Made by a program: the position numbers and the translations under genes. Below, in pieces: positions 10,920 through 19,185 of a DNA stretch of 50,250 bases. The notes under the pieces are model-generated. The model searched no databases. It was not told the DNA's origin and saw only the letters and a list, made by a program, of their open reading frames with translations. The first letter of the stretch is position 1. Each line of letters starts with the position of its first letter. Origin of the DNA: Algoriphagus sp. (GTDB lineage: Bacteria > Bacteroidota > Bacteroidia > Cytophagales > Cyclobacteriaceae); NCBI GenBank assembly GCA_021298245.1, contig JAJTDZ010000008.1, positions 1 through 50,250 on the forward strand, given 5' to 3'.

Positions 10920-13865
10920 TTATTTGTTGAGGGCCATCCATAAGATTTCTACGGGGTGATAGGCTTTTTTACTGGTACCGTCGGCGATCTGATGCCTGCA
11001 TGATGTACCAGGAGCTGCAATCAAGGTATCTATGTCTGCCTTCCTTACAGCAGGAAACAACACCAATTCCCCGATTTGCTGGGATATTTCATAATGTTCG
11101 GCTTCGTAGCCAAATGAACCTGCCATACCGCAGCAACCGCTTGGGATAGTTTCTACCAGGTAGTTGGTAGGTAAAGAAAGCATTTTTTGAGTCCAAGAAA
11201 GGGAAGAAAGGGCTTTTTGGTGGCAATGACCATGCAACTTAATTCTTTCGGCTCTGGTGGTAAAGGAGTCTGGCTTTATGTTGCCGGCGGCTATTTCTTT
11301 TCCCAAAAATTCATCGATCAACTGCACGTGATGCTTGAGCTTTTTTGCCCCTGGCAGCAAGCTGGGACCCACCATCCTAGGATACTCGTCTCTAAAACTT
11401 AAAATAGCGGAGGGTTCTAATCCAATCAATGGCGTATTCCCATCGATAAGTGTTTCAAATATCCTCACATTGGCTTCTGCATGCCGCTTGGCTTTGAGTA
11501 GCAAACCCTTAGAAAGTGCCGATCTGCCGCTTTCTTCGTGATCCACCACCTTCACCTCGTATCCCAATTTTTTGAGTAAGGAAATGGCTTTGATTCCAAT
11601 CTGGGTGTCGTTGTAATTGGTAAACTCATCTACGAAGAAGTAGACCGATTTGATCATTTTACTGGGTGCTGGCAAAATGGCATAGTTTTTTTTGTACCAC
11701 GCCCGTAGACTTATGGAACTGATTTCTGGTAAATTACGCTCCGGGGCTACCTGAAGCACGCGCTTCAATACTCCCCCCGTGAAGGAGTTGTTTAGTAAAA
11801 AATTGGTAATCCCAGGAACCACAGCTCCCAAGCGATTTAAGTCGTTGATGTAAGCAAATACCTTTGATCGTAGAGGTACCCCGTGTGTTTTTTGATACTG
11901 GTACAGAAATTCGGCCTTCATGCTGGCCATGTCTACATTGGAAGGACACTCGGAAGTACATCCTTTGCAACTCAAACACAGATCCAATGATTCTTTTATT
12001 TCTGGGTGATCAAAGGCGTTTTCTTTTTTATCTAAGGTTAAAAACTCCCTGAGCGTATTGGCCCTTCCTCTTACGGTATCCCTTTCCTGTCTGGTGGCCA
12101 TGTAAGAAGGACACATGGTTCCTCCGGCTGCAGGTGGTTTTCTACAATCACCAGAACCATTGCATTTTTCAGCCAACCTCAAAATGCCCCCTACAGAAGA
12201 AAAGTCAAAAACGGTTTCTGGCTCTGGAGTATGCATGCCTACCTCGTAGCGAAGAAACTTATTCATGGGCGCGGCATCCACTATTTTTCCTGGATTAAAA
12301 ATATTTTTCGGATCCCAGGTGTACTTGATCCTTCGAAATAACTCGTAGTTTTTCTCTCCTACCATCAGCGGAATAAAAGCGGCCCTGACCCTTCCGTCTC
12401 CATGCTCCCCTGACAAGGATCCTTGGTATTTTTTGACCAATTGGGCAGAGGCAAGAGAGATCTGGTAAAATTGCTCCACATCTTCTGCCTTTTTCAAGTC
12501 CAAAATGGGCCGCATGTGAATTTCTCCCGCACCGGCGTGAGCATAATGCACGGGGTTTTGATTGAATCCGGCTAAAATTCCATCCAATTCGTCAATATAA
12601 TCGGCCAAATCCTCTATGGCTACGGCTGTGTCCTCTATGCAGGCTACTGCCTTGGGATCCCCAGAAATATTGCCCAGCAAACCTAATCCTGCCGCTCGTA
12701 GGGCCCATGCTGAAGCCACTTTTTCTGGCTCAATGATAGGATAGGCATAACCATAGCCGGCTTTTTTGAGATCCTCTACCAAGGCATTCCCCTTATCCAT
12801 AGCCTCCTGCAGGGTCTTGCCCCTAAATTCTATCATCAAAATAGCCTTAGGGTCACCTTCCACGAAGTACCTGTTTTTGGAATACTCAATACTCTCCTTG
12901 GTACAATTTAAAATGATGTCGTCCATGAGCTCTACCGCAGTGACCTCATGCTTCATGGCCACCTGAGCTGACTTCATGCTTTGGTGGATACTCTCAAAAT
13001 GAGCTGCCACCACAATCTCCATGGGATCAGGGAGGGGATCAAGCAGCAACTTGACTTCTGTAGTAAACGCCAAGGTGCCTTCTGATCCTGCCAAAAGCTT
13101 GCAAAAATTAAACTTTTCATCTCCCTCAAAGGGCGAGGCTTTGAGCAACTCATCCACTGCATAACCTGTATTCCTTCGGTGGATAGATTTTTTAGGAAAT
13201 TGGGCATGAATCTCTTTCCTGGTCTCTGGATTGCTCAATTCTTCCTTGACCTGCCTATATAAATTTCCTTCCAAATCTTTCTGGGCACATTTCCTTTGAA
13301 ATTCCTCTTGACTGAGTTCGCGGAAAACAACCTTTTTTCCATCACTGAGGATGGTGGTCAGCGAAATCACTTTGTCACGAGTGACCCCATAGACAATGGA
13401 GGTAGTGCCTGAGGAATTGTTGCCCACCATACCGCCTATCATGGCCCGATTGGCGGTGGACGTGATGGGAGAAAAAAACAATCCAAGGGGCTTCAACTGG
13501 CGGTTGAGTTCATCTCTCACCACGCCTGGTTGCACCCGTACCCAACGCTCCTCCTGGTTGACCTCTAAAATCTGGTTGAAATGGATAGAAACATCCACTA
13601 CGATTCCATTTCCTACGCATTGCCCTGCCAAGGAAGTTCCAGCAGTCCTAGGAATCAAGGAAGTCCCATGCTCCGTGGCAAACTGAATTAATTTTTGAAT
13701 GTCCTTTTCGGTTTTTGGGAAGGCCACGGCCAAAGGCAACTCTCGGTATACCGAAGCATCGGTGGCATACAAGGTTTTGGAAAGACTATCCCATTGGAGT
13801 GTGCCCTCCAGTTGGGTGGCCAATTTTTCTAAAAAAGGAAGTAGGTTGGGGTGGTCTGAAGGCAT
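10920..13865 (-). CDS. FAD-linked oxidase fused to Fe-S/CCG-domain reductase (D-lactate/glycolate dehydrogenase type)
   Basis: This protein probably oxidises a 2-hydroxy acid such as D-lactate and passes electrons to the membrane quinone pool; the substrate cannot be read from the sequence. The 981 residues contain an FAD-binding type 4 domain (about 20-270, with PRTAGTSLAGQ and GGMVGNNSSG), a C-terminal FAD-oxidase domain (EHGDGRVRAAF), two ferredoxin-like cluster motifs (CNGSGDCR with MCPSYMATR near 570-590, and CLSCKGCTSECPSN near 640) and a GlpC-like CCG module (GHCHQKAL, GCCGMAGSFGYE). It is therefore a GlcD-GlcF or Dld fusion, common in Bacteroidota. The start is ATG 13865; a TTG at 13871 would add only two residues. 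Confidence 0.88.
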   Translation of the reverse strand: MPSDHPNLLPFLEKLATQLEGTLQWDSLSKTLYATDASVYRELPLAVAFPKTEKDIQKLIQFATEHGTSLIPRTAGTSLAGQCVGNGIVVDVSIHFNQILEVNQEERWVRVQPGVVRDELNRQLKPLGLFFSPITSTANRAMIGGMVGNNSSGTTSIVYGVTRDKVISLTTILSDGKKVVFRELSQEEFQRKCAQKDLEGNLYRQVKEELSNPETRKEIHAQFPKKSIHRRNTGYAVDELLKASPFEGDEKFNFCKLLAGSEGTLAFTTEVKLLLDPLPDPMEIVVAAHFESIHQSMKSAQVAMKHEVTAVELMDDIILNCTKESIEYSKNRYFVEGDPKAILMIEFRGKTLQEAMDKGNALVEDLKKAGYGYAYPIIEPEKVASAWALRAAGLGLLGNISGDPKAVACIEDTAVAIEDLADYIDELDGILAGFNQNPVHYAHAGAGEIHMRPILDLKKAEDVEQFYQISLASAQLVKKYQGSLSGEHGDGRVRAAFIPLMVGEKNYELFRRIKYTWDPKNIFNPGKIVDAAPMNKFLRYEVGMHTPEPETVFDFSSVGGILRLAEKCNGSGDCRKPPAAGGTMCPSYMATRQERDTVRGRANTLREFLTLDKKENAFDHPEIKESLDLCLSCKGCTSECPSNVDMASMKAEFLYQYQKTHGVPLRSKVFAYINDLNRLGAVVPGITNFLLNNSFTGGVLKRVLQVAPERNLPEISSISLRAWYKKNYAILPAPSKMIKSVYFFVDEFTNYNDTQIGIKAISLLKKLGYEVKVVDHEESGRSALSKGLLLKAKRHAEANVRIFETLIDGNTPLIGLEPSAILSFRDEYPRMVGPSLLPGAKKLKHHVQLIDEFLGKEIAAGNIKPDSFTTRAERIKLHGHCHQKALSSLSWTQKMLSLPTNYLVETIPSGCCGMAGSFGYEAEHYEISQQIGELVLFPAVRKADIDTLIAAPGTSCRHQIADGTSKKAYHPVEILWMALNK

Positions 13866-13908
13866 GATCAAAATTAGCTTTATGAAGCAAATTTTTACTT
13901 ACAATTTC

Positions 13909-13916
13909 CAAAAATA
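13909..13916 (-). promoter_or_regulatory. Possible -7 promoter box of the FAD/Fe-S oxidoreductase gene
   Basis: Read on the minus strand this is TATTTTTG, matching the Bacteroidota -7 consensus TAnnTTTG, about 45 bases before the ATG at 13865. No clear TTG lies 19-21 bases further upstream, so the call rests on one box only. Confidence 0.3.
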
Positions 13917-14019
13917 TGCACCTTTAAATTTTAAATTACATACTTGGATGGAGGCCCCGTTCAGGAATGCAGGGTCTTCTGACTTTATTCTTACCCTTTT
14001 CATTCAAATTACCTCATCC

Positions 14020-14697
14020 ATGTTTTTCTACCTTTCTCAATTTTTAAGTTTCCTGGCCATGCCACTTACCTTGGTGATCCTAGCGCTATTGGCTGCGTTT
14101 TATTTCACACCCAAGTCTACTGGAAAAAAAATCCTGGGGGCAGGCATTGTGCTTCTACTTTTATTTTCGAACCCCTTCCTATCCAACCTGGCTCTATTGA
14201 CCTGGGAACCACCTTACAAATCCTTTGAGGAAATTCCACCCTCTGAAATAGGTATTGTTCTTACAGGAGTCACTAACCTCAATAAAACCGCACCTGACCG
14301 AACCTTTTTTGGAAGAGGGGCTGACCGGATTACTCATGCCTTACAACTGTACCGTATGGGAAAGATTCAAAAAATCCTGATTACCGGTGGGCAAGGCTTG
14401 AATCCTACCAATTCGTATTCTGAAGCAGAGTTACTCAAACGCTTAGAAAAAGAGAAAATAGCAACCCAGCAAGAATTTATCTTAATCACTTCCGCTTTTC
14501 ATATCCCCAGAGCCAAGGCATGCTTTGATCAAGTTGGTCTGAAAACCATCCCCTTTCCTGTAGATTACTATAGCCATGACCCCAAATATGACATTCCTTC
14601 ATTGATTTACCCAAGTTTAGGTTCCCTAGAAACCTGGCAAATCCTAATTAAAGAGTTTTTAGGTCTGCTGATGTACCAAATAGTGGGGTACATTTAG
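14020..14697 (+). CDS. YdcF family (DUF218) membrane protein
   Basis: This belongs to the YdcF/ElyC/SanA family, inner-membrane proteins linked in other bacteria to cell envelope integrity; the exact activity is unknown. From ATG 14020 the protein has 225 residues with two hydrophobic N-terminal segments (about 4-25 and 31-50), then a DUF218 domain with IVLTGVTNLN, the RITHALQLYRMGKIQKILITGG core and the LITSAFHIPRAKACF motif. The open frame extends upstream to 13699, but that part lies antisense to the oxidoreductase coding region and shows no family resemblance; other possible ATG codons are 13882 and 13948. It is divergent from the oxidoreductase gene and convergent with the following SDR. 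Confidence 0.8.
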   Translation: MFFYLSQFLSFLAMPLTLVILALLAAFYFTPKSTGKKILGAGIVLLLLFSNPFLSNLALLTWEPPYKSFEEIPPSEIGIVLTGVTNLNKTAPDRTFFGRGADRITHALQLYRMGKIQKILITGGQGLNPTNSYSEAELLKRLEKEKIATQQEFILITSAFHIPRAKACFDQVGLKTIPFPVDYYSHDPKYDIPSLIYPSLGSLETWQILIKEFLGLLMYQIVGYI

Positions 14698-14731
14698 GAA
14701 GAATAATAGGCTTCTAGCTTGAGTTAAGTAT

Positions 14732-15544
14732 TTACCGAAAAGGAGAGTCTTTCTCCTTGGCCATTTGCTTGTATACGATCCCATCTAGAATTCCTGGAAT
14801 CCATTTGTTTAAAAAAACAGCCAATTTCCCTTGGGTAGTTAATACCAAATCTCGCTTCCTTTTACTCGTAGCATGGAGGATGTAGCCAGCCACTTGAGCC
14901 GAAGTCATCATCTTACTTTCATCCCGAGGTGATTCACCCTGAGACTTTCCATCGGCGTTAAGGGCAATATTGCGAATATTCGATGCGGTAAACCCGGGTG
15001 CCACCACCAAGACATGTACTCCCCTTTTCATTACTTCGGTTCGTAAGGATTCAAAAAATCCATTCATGGCATATTTGCTGGCCGTGTATGCTGTTCTGGC
15101 GGGGGTACCCCGATATCCATTGATGGAAGAAATGCCAATAATCGATCCCTTGGAGGCTAAAATAGCCGGTAAACAATACTTGGTGGCGTAGACAGTTCCC
15201 CAGAAGTTGGTATCCATTACCTGCTTAAATACCTCAAGATCCACATCTTCAAACAAGGCCCGCATGGAAATCCCAGCGTTATTGACCAAAATATCTATAG
15301 AACCGTAATGGGCTAGCGTCTCTTGGGCCATTCTTTGGTTGTCCTCTTCGGAAGAGGCATTGGCCAAGATGGGAAGTACAGGAATGTGCTTGGAGCGAAG
15401 GATCTCAGCGGTTTGCTCTAGTTTCACCGCATTTCTGCCCGTAATCGCCAATTTAGCTCCTTCGGATCCAAATGCTAAAGCACAGGCTTCTCCAATTCCT
15501 GAAGTGGCCCCGGTGATGACAACTACCTTATCTTTGAACTTCAT
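14732..15544 (-). CDS. SDR family NAD(P)-dependent oxidoreductase
   Basis: This is a classical short-chain dehydrogenase/reductase of 270 residues. It shows the Rossmann glycine motif TGATSGIG (about 11-18), NNAG (about 90-93), the catalytic Ser in ISSINGYRG, and YTASK (Tyr and Lys of the active site). The C-terminal part (GESPRDESKMMTSAQVAGYIL..KRKRDLVLT) is like the DltE/YqjQ group of SDRs, whose substrates are mostly unknown. ATG 15544 puts the Rossmann motif at the usual place; the frame to 15628 adds an unlikely leader. It is divergent from rlmD, with 122 bases between them. Confidence 0.88.
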   Translation of the reverse strand: MKFKDKVVVITGATSGIGEACALAFGSEGAKLAITGRNAVKLEQTAEILRSKHIPVLPILANASSEEDNQRMAQETLAHYGSIDILVNNAGISMRALFEDVDLEVFKQVMDTNFWGTVYATKYCLPAILASKGSIIGISSINGYRGTPARTAYTASKYAMNGFFESLRTEVMKRGVHVLVVAPGFTASNIRNIALNADGKSQGESPRDESKMMTSAQVAGYILHATSKRKRDLVLTTQGKLAVFLNKWIPGILDGIVYKQMAKEKDSPFR

Positions 15545-15666
15545 CGCAAGACATTTGTGAGTAAAGATAGAAAATTGGAAAGAAACTCGGTGAGTCCTAG
15601 CTTGGGAGATGGCAATAGGAAGGAGCAACCTAGTCCAATCCTACCTTTTTTTCTAATTTTGAAGCC

Positions 15667-17073
15667 ATGTCAAGAAAAATGAAACATAAGGTCATCACTC
15701 GCCTGACCATAGAACGCATTGCCACAGAAGGAAAGTGCTTGGGATACCACGAGGGTAAGGTGGTGTTTGTCTCTCAGGTAGCTCCTGGGGATGTGGTGGA
15801 CGTAAGAATTACCAAAGGAAAGAGCTCCTTCATGGAAGGAGAGGTAGTCTACTTTCATGAATATGCCCAAGATCGGGTCGAACCTTTTTGTTCCCACTTT
15901 GGAACTTGCGGAGGCTGCAAGTGGCAACACCTACCTTATGATTTACAAAAAGAATTCAAAAGACAACAAGTCATAGACCAGTTGCAACGGATTGCCAAAA
16001 TCCCAATTCCTGAGGTAGCACCGATTTTAGGTTCCACCAATACCCAATACTACCGCAACAAATTGGATTTTACTTTTTCCAATGCCAAGTGGCTGACCCG
16101 AGAAGAAATTAATTCTGGTCAAGATTTTGACCGGAATGCCCTAGGATTTCATATCCCAAAAATGTTTGATAAAATCTTGGACATTGAGCATTGCTACCTG
16201 CAAGGAGGAATCTCCAACGAGGTGAGAAATTCTCTTCGAAAATTCGCCATCGAGCAGGGGCTTTCCTTTTACGATATTAGAAACCAACAAGGCTTGCTTA
16301 GAAACCTGATCGTCAGGACTACCCTTACGCAAGAATCCATGGTTATCGTGCAATTTGGAGAAAATGACCCTGAGTCAATTTTTAAAGTGATGCAATTTCT
16401 TCAATCTACTTTTCCTACCATCACCTCTCTGCTTTATGTGATCAATACCAAGGGCAACGAAACGTTTCACGATTTAGAGCTGACTACCTTTGCAGGCAGA
16501 GATTACATAGAAGAAGAAATGGAGGGCTTAAGATTTCGGATAGGACCCAAATCCTTTTACCAAACCAACTCCGAGCAGGCCCATGCGCTATACCAAGTAG
16601 TGCGCGAATTTGCTGACCTTCAAGGAAATGAAGTTGTATTTGATTTGTATACGGGTACAGGCACCATCGCCAATTTTGTAGCCAAAAAAGCCAAGCAAGT
16701 GATCGGGATAGAATACGTCTCCGAAGCCATAGAGGATGCCCGGATCAATACCCAACTCAATGGCTTGGAAAACATCCTATTTTATGCTGGAGACATGAAA
16801 GATATCCTCACGGAGGAATTTATGAGGAGTCATGCGCGACCCGATGTCATCATATCCGATCCTCCTCGTGCAGGCATGGATGAAAAAGTAATACAAATGC
16901 TCTTGGAAATAGGTGCTCCTACCCTCGTCTATGTATCTTGCAATCCTGCCACCCAAGCTCGGGATCTTGCTTTGTTAGGAGCTCGCTATCAAGTGGATCG
17001 AATCCAACCCGTAGATATGTTTCCCCATACTTACCATGTAGAAAATGTAGTCCGTCTAATTTTAAAGCCATGA
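15667..17073 (+). CDS. rlmD: 23S rRNA (uracil-5)-methyltransferase RlmD/RumA type
   Basis: This is an S-adenosylmethionine-dependent enzyme that makes 5-methyluridine in 23S rRNA (U1939 in E. coli). The 468 residues start with a TRAM RNA-binding domain (about 8-65), then an iron-sulfur cluster site (Cys75, Cys81, Cys84 in FCSHFGTCGGCKWQH and a fourth Cys near 175). The methyltransferase core has FDLYTGTGTIANF, DPPRAGMDEK and the catalytic Cys in VSCNPATQARDL (about 425). The C-terminal MFPHTYHVENVVRL is characteristic. Whether the target is U1939 or U747 cannot be told by eye. Its stop overlaps the start of the next gene (ATGA). Confidence 0.93.
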   Translation: MSRKMKHKVITRLTIERIATEGKCLGYHEGKVVFVSQVAPGDVVDVRITKGKSSFMEGEVVYFHEYAQDRVEPFCSHFGTCGGCKWQHLPYDLQKEFKRQQVIDQLQRIAKIPIPEVAPILGSTNTQYYRNKLDFTFSNAKWLTREEINSGQDFDRNALGFHIPKMFDKILDIEHCYLQGGISNEVRNSLRKFAIEQGLSFYDIRNQQGLLRNLIVRTTLTQESMVIVQFGENDPESIFKVMQFLQSTFPTITSLLYVINTKGNETFHDLELTTFAGRDYIEEEMEGLRFRIGPKSFYQTNSEQAHALYQVVREFADLQGNEVVFDLYTGTGTIANFVAKKAKQVIGIEYVSEAIEDARINTQLNGLENILFYAGDMKDILTEEFMRSHARPDVIISDPPRAGMDEKVIQMLLEIGAPTLVYVSCNPATQARDLALLGARYQVDRIQPVDMFPHTYHVENVVRLILKP

Positions 17074-17447
17074 TTTCCGATTTCAATGATCCCGAGTTAA
17101 ATGGAAAGTACCTGGGTACCATCAGTAGTGATTTTGTGAAGGTTTGCGACGTGCTGAAGGAAGCTTCTTACCAGGTCCGTACCAAAGGCTTTTCTGAATA
17201 TCCTATTTTCCCCATATCGAAAGAAATGCAACCCATCGGCCAACTTTTCTTGGGTAAAGAGGAAAAAAACTTATCCTGGAATTATTTCATCACTTATGTG
17301 GACGAATTTGTGCAGCGCAAGTTAATTCCAGAATCCTCTATGGAGGAATTTAAAAGTTCCTATAAGGACCCGGATGAATATTGCTGTTTGTTTGTAATCG
17401 ACGGGGCATTCACCAGTTTTGTCTATATCCCTTATCCCAACGATTAA
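17070..17447 (+). CDS. Unrecognised small protein translationally coupled to rlmD
   Basis: I do not recognise this 125-residue protein. It starts at ATG 17070, overlapping the rlmD stop by 4 bases (ATGA); the longer reading from 16938 lies inside rlmD and is rejected. It has no signal peptide or membrane helix, is acidic, and has aromatic-rich segments (SWNYFITYVDEF, YCCLFVIDGAFTSFVYIPYP) suggesting a compact alpha/beta fold. The two adjacent cysteines near residue 109 are notable. Tight coupling suggests co-expression with RlmD, perhaps a ribosome- or RNA-related role, but that is only a guess from position. Confidence 0.75.
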   Translation: MISDFNDPELNGKYLGTISSDFVKVCDVLKEASYQVRTKGFSEYPIFPISKEMQPIGQLFLGKEEKNLSWNYFITYVDEFVQRKLIPESSMEEFKSSYKDPDEYCCLFVIDGAFTSFVYIPYPND

Positions 17448-17595
17448 AATTTAATTCAATTTTTACTTTATATAAAATTATTTTACTATCTGATTATTAA
17501 TTTACTATATTAAATATTTTAAGTCCAAATACATTCCCTTTGCTGAGAAAAAGGTACGGGGATAAACTCGCCAAAAGCACTGTCAATTTGATCCT
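17448..17595. other. AT-rich intergenic region before the tandem ABC ATPase gene
   Basis: The first half (17448-17520) is almost entirely A and T. It probably carries the transcription start for the downstream gene, but no full TTG-N19-21-TAnnTTTG pair was found. No hairpin with a T-run is clear. Confidence 0.4.
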
Positions 17596-19071
17596 GTGGA
17601 CACGCCTCTCCTTTTAAAAATTGAGCAAGCCAAAGTGAATTACTTGGGTAAGCTGGCTTTTGATTCCTTAAATTTTTCTTGGCAGCAGGGACAACATTGG
17701 GCCATCCTGGGCGATTCAGGCCTTCGCTTGAGTGCATTTATTGAAACCTTACTTGGAACTACTGCTGTGATCCAAGGGAAGCTTTCTCGGCCCTTTGCGG
17801 AGGAATACAGCAGAGCACAACAAGCCCTAGGAGCTGTGCACAGCTACAAAGACCTCATCGCTTCCGTATCTCAACACTATCCCATTCGCAACAAAGCCAA
17901 TCAACAGAATTTTTATTACCAACAACGATTCAATAGCTTGGACGTGCAGGAGACCGTTTCCGTGTTGGAATACTTAAAAGCACACCAGGTAGCTCACCAA
18001 GGCCCATGGGACATAGAAAAAGTCACCTCCTTGCTTCGCTTGGAGCATTTGCTTTCCTCTTCCATCGTAGAACTTTCCAACGGTGAAACACGAAGACTAG
18101 CCCTGGCTTTGGGCCTCCTACGTCAACCTCGCTTGTTTCTCATGGATCAACCCCATACTGGCTTAGATGCCCAGAGCAGAGCTACTTTTGGTGATTTTTT
18201 AGCAGCGATCATCGCCCAAGGAGTACATGTCTTGATGACCACTACATCAGATGAAATACCAGAGCAAATCACCCATATCGCAAGGATTCAAGAAGGGATG
18301 TCACTCACTGGATGGAGTAGAGCAGACTATCCTCATTTCGAGAAAAAACCCTTGCCTCTTCCTTGGAATGTAGATCAGCTCAAAGAATTACTTCCCCAAG
18401 ACAAAGCTTCCTTAGAGACTCTGGTAGAATTAAACGCAGTATGCATTGGCTATGGAACAACAACCATCCTAAAAGACATAAATTGGAAGATAAGGGCTGG
18501 AGAACGATGGCGCCTCTCTGGAAAAAATGGAAGTGGAAAATCTACTTTGATCAGTATTTTGATTGGTGAAAATCCTCAGGCCTACTCCCAAGATTTTTCC
18601 CTATTTGGAAGAAAAAGGGGTACAGGGGAAAGTATTTGGGAGGTCAAAAAACCCATAGGATTTGTGGCTCCCGAACTCAGTCGGTTTTTTCCTAGAAATC
18701 AGACCCTTCTGAAGGTGATCCTTTCTGGGCTGATGGATACCATGGGTTTATTTAAAAAAGTGAGCCTAGCACAAGAAGCCCTCGCCTTGGAGTGGATCCG
18801 TACCTTTCACTTGGAGGATTACCAAGATGTTTATTTTTACCAACTCCCCTTAGAAGCAAAGCGTTGGGCGCTGTTGGCTAGGGCCTTGATCAAAAAGCCT
18901 TCCTTACTGATCCTTGACGAAGCTTCCCAAGGTTTGGATGAAAAACAAAGAATCGTGTTTAGAGATACCCTTCAATGGATCCTAGAGCACTGCGAATTAA
19001 CGGTGATTTACGTGAGTCATTACGAGGAAGACCTGCCTCCTGCCGTAAATAAGCTTTTTGAATTACCCTAA
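17596..19071 (+). CDS. Tandem ABC ATPase protein (ModF-like) with complementary degenerate sites
   Basis: This is a soluble protein of 491 residues made of two ABC ATPase domains and no membrane part, similar in layout to ModF. Domain 1 (about 5-230) lacks a real Walker A (GDSGLRLS where GxxGxGKS is expected) and has DQP in place of DEP after Walker B, but keeps a signature-like LSNGETRR. Domain 2 (about 275-490) has a perfect Walker A (SGKNGSGKS) and Walker B (LLILDEASQGLD) but a degenerate signature (LPLEAKR). One working ATP site could form from Walker A of domain 2 and the signature of domain 1. The start is a GTG at 17596; no upstream ATG fits. Its partner is unknown. Confidence 0.82.
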   Translation: MDTPLLLKIEQAKVNYLGKLAFDSLNFSWQQGQHWAILGDSGLRLSAFIETLLGTTAVIQGKLSRPFAEEYSRAQQALGAVHSYKDLIASVSQHYPIRNKANQQNFYYQQRFNSLDVQETVSVLEYLKAHQVAHQGPWDIEKVTSLLRLEHLLSSSIVELSNGETRRLALALGLLRQPRLFLMDQPHTGLDAQSRATFGDFLAAIIAQGVHVLMTTTSDEIPEQITHIARIQEGMSLTGWSRADYPHFEKKPLPLPWNVDQLKELLPQDKASLETLVELNAVCIGYGTTTILKDINWKIRAGERWRLSGKNGSGKSTLISILIGENPQAYSQDFSLFGRKRGTGESIWEVKKPIGFVAPELSRFFPRNQTLLKVILSGLMDTMGLFKKVSLAQEALALEWIRTFHLEDYQDVYFYQLPLEAKRWALLARALIKKPSLLILDEASQGLDEKQRIVFRDTLQWILEHCELTVIYVSHYEEDLPPAVNKLFELP

Positions 19072-19185
19072 GGGTCGAAAAGATAGGTTTTACCCTAATA
19101 TCCTCCAAAAAGACCAAGTTCAATTGTTAGGCAGAGGTGAAAAAATTAGAGCAAATCTCTTAACTTTCTTCTTTATGCTAAGATC

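Noticed and set aside
13699..14019. 107-residue N-terminal extension of the YdcF-family protein
   Set aside because: Most of it is antisense to the 5' end of the FAD/Fe-S oxidoreductase gene and has no family similarity; ATG 14020 gives a normal membrane start.
15654..15661. TAATTTTG box before rlmD
   Set aside because: Only 5 bases from the ATG and without a TTG 19-21 bases upstream; one short box in AT-rich DNA is weak evidence.
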